52,637 bases of DNA from Streptococcus sp. HSISM1 (GTDB lineage: Bacteria > Bacillota > Bacilli > Lactobacillales > Streptococcaceae). The position numbers and the translations under genes are program-made. Position 1 is the first letter of the stretch. Every line of letters starts with the position of its first letter. The stretch lies in contig NZ_CM002128.1 in assembly GCF_000448565.1 (NCBI RefSeq), positions 31,368 through 84,004 of the forward strand, in the 5' to 3' direction. The notes under the pieces were generated by a model. It did not search any database and was not told the origin of the DNA. It worked only from the letters and a program-made list of their open reading frames with translations. Below, piece after piece: positions 47,824 through 52,637 of the stretch.

Positions 47824-48247
47824 GAATATTAGATTAGAAAAAATTCGCCGCTTCATTCGCGATCATGAAGTGGGGACGCAAGAAGAGATCGTCGAACATT
47901 TGAAAGAAGAAGGCATCTCAGCAACCCAAGCGACAGTATCACGGGATATCAAAGAATTGGGCATCGTAAAACGCCCTCTGAAAGACATGACCTATGTCTA
48001 TGAATTGCCACGTAAGCACCACCAAGGGATCGGGATGATCGAAAGCAATATTTTGTCTCATCGTCGCATGGGAGAATATGTCAATTTCACCATGGTTCCA
48101 GGGACAGCTCCTTTAGTTAAACGGCGCTTGCGGGAGATTTATAAGGAGCATATCTTTAGTATTGTTGCAGATGATGATACGATCTTACTGATCGCCTATT
48201 CAGCTCCAGAAGCAGAGAATATCCTCAAATCAATCTTTGGGTGGTAA
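47813..48247 (+). CDS. argR: ArgR/AhrC arginine repressor
   Basis: Arginine-responsive hexameric regulator. 144 residues: winged helix-turn-helix N-terminal domain (RLEKIRRFIRDHEVGTQEEIVEHL, QATVSRDIKELGIVK) and C-terminal arginine-binding/oligomerisation domain (SIVADDDTILLIAYS with the DD pair). ATG 47813 overlaps the restored tlyA end by 11 bp. It appears in the raw frame as the C-terminal part of a TlyA fusion, but its own start and domain are complete. Placement between tlyA and recN matches the AhrC-type paralogue of streptococci. Confidence 0.9.
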   Translation: MKSKNIRLEKIRRFIRDHEVGTQEEIVEHLKEEGISATQATVSRDIKELGIVKRPLKDMTYVYELPRKHHQGIGMIESNILSHRRMGEYVNFTMVPGTAPLVKRRLREIYKEHIFSIVADDDTILLIAYSAPEAENILKSIFGW

Positions 48248-48253
48248 GAGGCT

Positions 48254-49912
48254 ATGCTATTAGAAATTTCGATTAAGAACTTTGCCATTATCGAAGAGAT
48301 TTCCTTAAATTTTGAAAAGGGAATGACGGTACTGACAGGGGAAACAGGTGCAGGGAAATCCATCATTATCGATGCTATGAACATGATGCTGGGAAGCCGC
48401 GCAACGACTGATGTCATCCGACATGGAGCCCCAAAAGCGGAAATCGAAGGTCTCTTTACCGTTGAGAGCAATCGCCATCTGACGGCTCTCTTTGAAGAGC
48501 AAGGACTAGAGTGGACCGATGAATTGATCATTCGCCGAGAGATCTTGCAAAATGGACGAAGTGTCAGCCGGATCAATGGTCAGATGGTGAATTTGTCTGT
48601 CTTAAAGGCAGTCGGTCAACATCTGGTGGACATCCATGGCCAGCATGATCAGGAAGAACTCATGCGGCCCCAATTGCATATCGCTATGTTGGATGAATTT
48701 GGGGATGCAGCCTTTTTCCAAACCAAAGATGCTTATCGTCAGACCTTTGAAGATTACAAACGCCTGCGCAAACAAGTGGTGGAACTCCAGCGCAACCAGC
48801 AGGAAAACAAGGCCCGTATCGAGATGTTGGAGTTTCAAATTGCAGAGATTGAGGCAGCTGCCTTGGAAGTAGATGAGGACCTGCATCTGGAGCAAGAACG
48901 CCAACGCCTGCTCAATCACAAGATGATTGCTGATACCCTAACCAATGCCTATACCATGCTGGATGCAGAAGAGTTTTCGAGCCTCTCCAATGTTCGCTCA
49001 GCCATGAATGATCTGGAAAGCATTGAAGAATATGATCCGACCTACAAAGAGCTCTCAAGCCAGTTATCGGAAACCTTCTATGCCCTTGAGGATATTACCA
49101 AGCGCTTAGAAGATGTGGTCGATGGTCTGGAGTTTGATGGCAATCGCCTCATGCAGGTGGAATCGCGTTTGGATTTGATCCACTCCATCACGCGCAAGTA
49201 TGGTGGCCAAGTCAAGGACGTCTTAGAATACCTGGCGCAAATCACCAAAGAATATAGCCTCCTCACCGGAAGTGACCTCTCGTCTGAGGATTTGGAAAAA
49301 GAACTCAAACGTCTAGAAAAGAGCTTGGTCACCTTGGCTCAAGATTTGAGTGATCAGCGGCATACTCTAGCCCAAGCTTTGGAAAATGAAATCCAGCAAG
49401 AATTGGCAGACCTCTACATGGACAAGGCGCGTTTTCAAGTACGTTTTAGCAAGGCTAAGTTTAATCGTGAGGGAAATGAAGCTGTCGAATTTTACATTTC
49501 GACCAACCCAGGTGAGGACTTTAAACCTCTTGTCAAGGTAGCATCCGGCGGAGAATTGTCACGCTTGATGTTGGCCATTAAGTCGGCTTTTTCTCGAAAA
49601 GAAGGAAAAACCAGTATCGTCTTTGACGAGGTGGATACAGGAGTCTCTGGGCGCGTGGCTCAAGCCATTGCAGCGAAAATTCATAAGATTGGTCAAAATG
49701 GCCAAGTGCTTGCTATTTCTCACCTGCCTCAAGTCATCGCTGCAGCAGATTATCAATTCTATATTGAGAAAATCAGTGATGAACACTCAACCGTATCCAC
49801 AGTGCGTTTGCTCAATAGAGAAGAACGAATCGAAGAAATTGCCAAGATGCTGGCAGGAGAGGATCTAACGGAAGCTGCCCGTCAACAAGCAGAGCAACTT
49901 CTCAAGCGTTAA
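48254..49912 (+). CDS. recN: DNA repair protein RecN
   Basis: SMC-like ATPase acting early at double-strand breaks. 552 residues. Walker A GETGAGKSIIIDAM near residue 35, a long coiled-coil middle (about 160-370), signature KVASGGELSRLMLAIK, and Walker B SIVFDEVDTGVSG. It follows argR by 6 bp and closes the xseA-to-recN operon. Confidence 0.96.
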   Translation: MLLEISIKNFAIIEEISLNFEKGMTVLTGETGAGKSIIIDAMNMMLGSRATTDVIRHGAPKAEIEGLFTVESNRHLTALFEEQGLEWTDELIIRREILQNGRSVSRINGQMVNLSVLKAVGQHLVDIHGQHDQEELMRPQLHIAMLDEFGDAAFFQTKDAYRQTFEDYKRLRKQVVELQRNQQENKARIEMLEFQIAEIEAAALEVDEDLHLEQERQRLLNHKMIADTLTNAYTMLDAEEFSSLSNVRSAMNDLESIEEYDPTYKELSSQLSETFYALEDITKRLEDVVDGLEFDGNRLMQVESRLDLIHSITRKYGGQVKDVLEYLAQITKEYSLLTGSDLSSEDLEKELKRLEKSLVTLAQDLSDQRHTLAQALENEIQQELADLYMDKARFQVRFSKAKFNREGNEAVEFYISTNPGEDFKPLVKVASGGELSRLMLAIKSAFSRKEGKTSIVFDEVDTGVSGRVAQAIAAKIHKIGQNGQVLAISHLPQVIAAADYQFYIEKISDEHSTVSTVRLLNREERIEEIAKMLAGEDLTEAARQQAEQLLKR

Positions 49913-49932
49913 GAGAAAGAAGGTTTGAAACA

Positions 49933-50661
49933 ATGTCAACATACTTTGTAGTCGGAGATATTCACGGAAAAGCACAAATGCTAGAAGAGCTCATGACAGA
50001 GTGGGATGGAAAAGCTCAATTAGTCTTTTTAGGGGATTTGATAGATCGAGGCGAAAACAGCAAACGATCAATTGAAATCGTAAAGGACTACGTAGACCAT
50101 CACGGAGCTGTTTGCCTTTCCGGAAATCACGAGTACATGTTTTTAGCCTGGTTGGACAATCCAGAAGAGCGTTATGACCACTACCGAAGAAATGGTGGCG
50201 ATACGACCATCAACTCTCTGTTAGGCCGGCCGCTCGATGCTCCTGTAGATGGCATTGCAGATGCGCAAGCAGTAGAAAATGCCGTTCCTGACTTGGTGGC
50301 CTTCATCCGTAGTTTGCCTTTTGACTACGAGACAGAGACCTATTATTTTGTCCACGCTGGTGTGGATCTAACCCTTGAAAATTGGCGAGAAACCAGTGAT
50401 TACCAAAAGGTCTGGATCCGAAAACCATTCCATGAAGCGGAGAATCATACAGGCAAATGGATCGTCTTTGGACATACACCAGTCTATGGACTGCTCAATG
50501 AGCCAGTCGGCACCGAAAATCTTTGGATTTCAGATCAGAAGATGGGTGTCGATGGGGGCGCTGTCTTTGGTGGAGTCCTCCATGGATTGCTCTTGGATGA
50601 TCAAGGCATTGTCCATGACCATGTCCTTCATAATACAGGTTTTTCTGCTGCAGACGACTGA
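49933..50661 (+). CDS. Metallophosphatase (PPP-type serine/threonine protein phosphatase-like)
   Basis: 242 residues with the calcineurin-type metal-binding set: GDIHG at residues about 8-12, GDLIDRG near 36-42, GNHEYMF near 68-74, and later His ligands in FVHAGVD and FGHTPVYG. Such small bacterial phosphatases act on phosphoproteins or on dinucleoside polyphosphates; the substrate cannot be told from sequence. It follows recN by 20 bp with AAGAAGG as ribosome binding site, and is likely in the same transcript. Confidence 0.88.
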   Translation: MSTYFVVGDIHGKAQMLEELMTEWDGKAQLVFLGDLIDRGENSKRSIEIVKDYVDHHGAVCLSGNHEYMFLAWLDNPEERYDHYRRNGGDTTINSLLGRPLDAPVDGIADAQAVENAVPDLVAFIRSLPFDYETETYYFVHAGVDLTLENWRETSDYQKVWIRKPFHEAENHTGKWIVFGHTPVYGLLNEPVGTENLWISDQKMGVDGGAVFGGVLHGLLLDDQGIVHDHVLHNTGFSAADD

Positions 50662-50705
50662 GGAGGCAGGAATGGATATCTTTCACTGCAAAACCCCGTG
50701 TTTTT

Positions 50706-50714
50706 TGATATAAT
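50706..50714 (+). promoter_or_regulatory. Extended -10 promoter of the degV gene
   Basis: TGATATAAT (50706-50714), 36 bp upstream of the ATG at 50751. Confidence 0.65.
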
Positions 50715-50750
50715 GAAAGCAGAACATTCTTAGGAAGAGTATAGAAATAT

Positions 50751-51584
50751 ATGGCAAATATTAAAATAGTTACAGACTCATCTATTACAATTGAGCCTGA
50801 AGTGGTTGAAGAATATGGCATTACCATTGTGCCACTTTCTGTTATGGTGGATGGAGTCCTTTATTCCGACAGTGAGTTGGGCGAAGGGGACTTCTTGCGC
50901 TTAATGCAGTCTAGCAAAAATCTTCCAAAGACCAGCCAACCACCCGTTGGAGTCTTTGCGGAGGTGTATGAAAAGTTAGCAGCAGACGGAGCTCATATCG
51001 TTTCAATTCATATGTCTCATGCCTTGTCAGGAACCGTAGAGGCGGCTCGTCAAGGAGCAACCTTATCAGGGGCAGAAGTAACTGTGATTGATAGTGGCTT
51101 TACAGACCAAGCCATGAAGTTTCAAGTGGTTGAGGCAGCTAAGTTGGCTAAAGAAGGAGCAGATCTAGACACCGTTTTAGGTCGTATTGAAGAAGTCAAA
51201 GAAAAGACAGAGTTGTATATCGGCGTATCTACCTTGGAAAATCTAGTTAAAGGTGGTCGGATTGGCCGTGTCACCGGACTTTTGAGCTCGCTTCTTAACA
51301 TCCGTGTGGTGATGCAAATGAAGGACCATCAGTTGGAACCAATCGTCAAAGGACGTGGAAACAAGACCTTTAAGAAATGGTTGGATGAATTGGTAGAGAA
51401 TCTTTCCCATAGTAAGGTGGCTGAGATCGGGATTTCTTACGCAGGGACACCAGAGTGGGCCAATGAAATGAAGGCTCAGTTGCAATCGTTCGTTGAAAAT
51501 GCTATCCCAGTTCTCGAAACTGGATCGATTATTCAAACCCATACAGGTGAGAATGCATTTGCAGTTTTGGTGCGCTACGAATAA
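50751..51584 (+). CDS. DegV/FakB family fatty acid-binding protein
   Basis: 277 residues. DegV proteins bind a fatty acid; FakB members present it to the kinase FakA for phosphorylation and use in phospholipid synthesis. Motifs: [12 protein letters not shown] at the N-terminus, [32 protein letters not shown], and the glycine/arginine region [12 protein letters not shown]. Whether this paralogue is a working FakB or another DegV cannot be told. Stand-alone gene with its own promoter. Confidence 0.9.
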   Translation: MANIKIVTDSSITIEPEVVEEYGITIVPLSVMVDGVLYSDSELGEGDFLRLMQSSKNLPKTSQPPVGVFAEVYEKLAADGAHIVSIHMSHALSGTVEAARQGATLSGAEVTVIDSGFTDQAMKFQVVEAAKLAKEGADLDTVLGRIEEVKEKTELYIGVSTLENLVKGGRIGRVTGLLSSLLNIRVVMQMKDHQLEPIVKGRGNKTFKKWLDELVENLSHSKVAEIGISYAGTPEWANEMKAQLQSFVENAIPVLETGSIIQTHTGENAFAVLVRYE

Positions 51585-51618
51585 GCTGAATAAATGTTTG
51601 AAAAAACAGGTTTAGTAC

Positions 51619-51647
51619 TTGACCTAAAGGCTTTTTTTAGATATTAT
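51619..51647 (+). promoter_or_regulatory. hup promoter
   Basis: TTGACC (51619-51624), 17-bp spacer, TATTAT (51642-51647); a strong promoter ahead of a 48-nt leader containing GGAGG. Confidence 0.8.
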
Positions 51648-51694
51648 AGTACTGTTAAGGCGTAAAGCCTAAAAAAATTTGGAGGATTTGTTAA

Positions 51695-51970
51695 ATGGCT
51701 AACAAACAAGATTTGATCGCAAAAGTGGCAGAAGCTACAGAATTGACTAAAAAAGATTCAGCAGCAGCTGTTGATGCTGTATTCGCAGCAGTTTCAGAAT
51801 ACCTTTCAAAAGGTGAAAAAGTTCAATTGATCGGTTTCGGTAACTTCGAAGTTCGTGAACGTGCAGCTCGTAAAGGTCGCAACCCACAAACTGGTAAAGA
51901 AATCAAAATCGCAGCTTCTAAAGTTCCAGCATTCAAAGCTGGTAAAGCTCTTAAAGAAGCAGTTAAATAA
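51695..51970 (+). CDS. hup: DNA-binding protein HU
   Basis: Histone-like nucleoid protein that bends DNA, normally essential in streptococci as the only HU. 91 residues with the family signature [24 protein letters not shown] at about residues 46-69. Strong promoter, GGAGG ribosome binding site and highly biased codon use (GCA, GAA, AAA, CGT) indicate high expression. A terminator follows. Confidence 0.97.
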   Translation: MANKQDLIAKVAEATELTKKDSAAAVDAVFAAVSEYLSKGEKVQLIGFGNFEVRERAARKGRNPQTGKEIKIAASKVPAFKAGKALKEAVK

Positions 51971-51985
51971 TTGCATTTTGAAAAT

Positions 51986-52014
51986 CCATCCTAGATTTCT
52001 AGGGTGGTTTTTTT
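51986..52014 (+). terminator. hup terminator
   Basis: CCATCCTAGA (51986-51995) with TCTAGGGTGG (51998-52007), followed by seven T. Confidence 0.8.
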
Positions 52015-52015
52015 G

Positions 52016-52045
52016 TTGGACAGCTCTATAGGATAAGGGTATAAT
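52016..52045 (+). promoter_or_regulatory. Promoter of the 51-residue membrane ORF
   Basis: TTGGAC (52016-52021), 18-bp spacer, TATAAT (52040-52045), 27 bp upstream of the ATG. Confidence 0.6.
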
Positions 52046-52071
52046 AGGAAAAAAGAAAGAGAGAAAAGACC

Positions 52072-52227
52072 ATGCGATTCATTTTAGGACTCTTTGCCTT
52101 GTTGTTTATCCGACCTATTTTGTATCTACTGAAAGGGCTGTGGTTCGTTGTGGAATTTTGCTTTATGATCCTCGTGGTCAAAATGATCCTAGGAACCGTG
52201 CGCTGGATGACCAGTTGGATCTGCTGA
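52072..52227 (+). CDS. Small hydrophobic membrane protein, 51 residues
   Basis: Not a family I recognise. The ORF begins MRFILGLFALLFIRPILYLL and continues through a second hydrophobic stretch (VVEFCFMILVVKMILG) to an aromatic, Cys-ended tail (RWMTSWIC). It looks like a two-helix membrane peptide. Support comes from a consensus-like promoter, a purine-rich AGAGAG upstream of the ATG, and position between the hup terminator and a repeat-derived terminator. It could be a small regulatory membrane protein; a toxin-like peptide is a weaker possibility. Confidence 0.55.
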   Translation: MRFILGLFALLFIRPILYLLKGLWFVVEFCFMILVVKMILGTVRWMTSWIC

Positions 52228-52242
52228 GAGTAGATGAATCTA

Positions 52243-52381
52243 TTTCAGGCTCGTGAATCAATGTCCCCTGGACATAACCTCGCTTTTCCGTTTTCAGGCT
52301 CGTGAATCAATGTCCACTGGACATAAACTCGCTCTTCCATTTTCAGGCTCATGAAAAAAATGTCCACTGGACATTTTTTTA
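52243..52381 (+). repeat. 49-bp tandem repeat with nested palindromes (nearly three units)
   Basis: Units start at 52243, 52292 and 52341, each opening TTTCAGGCTC and carrying the palindrome ATGTCC-N3-GGACAT (52261-52275, 52310-52324, 52360-52374). The units differ at a few positions and the last is altered and truncated. With the IS200 end it accounts for the 305-bp gap 52228-52532. Confidence 0.8.
52354..52380. terminator. Bidirectional terminator formed by the third repeat unit
   Basis: A7-TGTCC (52354-52365), ACT, GGACA-T7 (52369-52380). In this unit A and T tracts flank the palindrome and turn it into a perfect intrinsic terminator. Confidence 0.75.
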
Positions 52382-52400
52382 ATTATGTGACTTTCAGTCC

Positions 52401-52449
52401 GTCTCGCTCCGTTAGGTGCGAGACAAAAAAACCACCCGCTATGCGGGTG
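52401..52449. mobile_element. Left-end hairpins of an IS200/IS605-type element
   Basis: Two perfect hairpins: GTCTCGC/GCGAGAC (52401-52407, 52418-52424) and CACCCGC-TAT-GCGGGTG (52433-52449). The second, 84 bp upstream of tnpA, fits the subterminal hairpin bound by TnpA; the exact insertion boundary is not determined. Confidence 0.55.
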
Positions 52450-52532
52450 CGCATCAAAGGTTATACCAAAAAAACTCCAAACGCGATACAATTAAGGTGT
52501 TCAAGCCAATTGTAAAGCGAAAGGAGAAAAAT

Positions 52533-52637
52533 ATGGCTCAAAAAGCACATAGTTTATCACACACAAAATGGATGTGTAAATATCACATTGTGTTCACCCC
52601 CTAAGTATAGACGAAAAGTGATCTATAATCAATATCG
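52533..52637 (+). pseudogene. tnpA: IS200/IS605-family transposase TnpA (partial at right edge, frameshifted)
   Basis: Start of a Y1 (HUH) single-strand transposase; the family has about 150 residues. The N-terminus MAQKAHSLSHTKWMCKYH and IVFTP are typical. The C-run 52597-52601 has five C and the frame stops at once. With four C it continues PKYRRKVIYNQY, the expected sequence, to the window edge. This frameshift is a one-base gain, opposite in sign to the others. The HUH and tyrosine motifs lie beyond the window. Confidence 0.85.

Noticed and set aside
47006-48247. Genuine TlyA-ArgR fusion
   Set aside because: One added A in the seven-A run gives the usual TlyA end, and ArgR has its own conserved ATG and complete winged-helix domain.
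52072-52227. Type I toxin with antisense RNA antitoxin
   Set aside because: The peptide is hydrophobic but has no matching convergent promoter or antisense transcript that I can see; kept only as an unassigned small membrane ORF.
52243-52381. CRISPR array
   Set aside because: The repeat is tandem without unique spacers, has only three diverging units, and no cas genes are present; the palindromes behave as terminators.

Overview
The window is a chromosomal segment of a low-GC Gram-positive coccus, almost certainly an oral Streptococcus of the sanguinis/parasanguinis/mitis type. The evidence is gene order rather than any species marker: asnA-rsmD-coaD-sepM; ccdA-tlpA-msrAB followed by a YesN/YesM-type two-component system; typA-DUF3165-murD-murG-divIB-ftsA-ftsZ-yggS-sepF-ylmG-ylmH-divIVA-ileS; xseA-xseB-ispA-tlyA-argR-recN; a SigX competence box; a CtsR box; and several small streptococcal DUF families. 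Species cannot be fixed from the window alone.

Layout. 1-1750: minus-strand SOS-like pair, a Y-family polymerase (cut by the left edge) behind a self-cleaving HdiR-type repressor with a palindromic operator. 1815-5323: asnA, a 171-bp repeat element, then rsmD-coaD-sepM. 5361-10702: extracytoplasmic redox cluster (CcdA, a strikingly methionine-rich lipoprotein, a TlpA-like thioredoxin lipoprotein, membrane-anchored MsrAB) followed by its putative sensor system. 10772-16739: YutD-like protein, rlmN, VanZ-like protein, a Trp T-box controlling a lone trpB, a competence prepilin peptidase, yqgQ-rhodanese and a pseudouridine synthase. 16867-31831: typA and the division/cell-wall cluster ending with T-box-controlled ileS. 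31892-36270: small genes, clpE with a CtsR operator, and the second (inverted) copy of the 171-bp repeat. 36341-40486: folD, HAD hydrolase, nnrD, scrB. 40484-44458: malolactic locus mleP-mleS with divergent mleR. 44568-50661: xseA to recN and a metallophosphatase. 50706-52637: degV, hup, a 51-residue membrane ORF, a 49-bp tandem repeat and the start of an IS200-type transposase.

Genes working together. The 5.3-10.7 kb cluster reads as a surface methionine-repair module: CcdA passes electrons across the membrane, the TlpA-like lipoprotein carries them to MsrAB, and the Met-rich lipoprotein is a plausible sacrificial substrate. The malolactic locus couples malate uptake to decarboxylation under a LysR regulator.

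Quality warning. Ten protein genes (sepM, msrAB, the response regulator, murG, divIB twice, a NUDIX gene, folD, mleP, mleR, tlyA) each need one inserted base to restore the expected frame. Almost all of these sites fall in runs of 5-7 A/T. Essential genes are among them, so I read the pattern as systematic single-base deletions in the sequence rather than true gene decay. The apparent FolD-HAD and TlyA-ArgR fusions are by-products of it.
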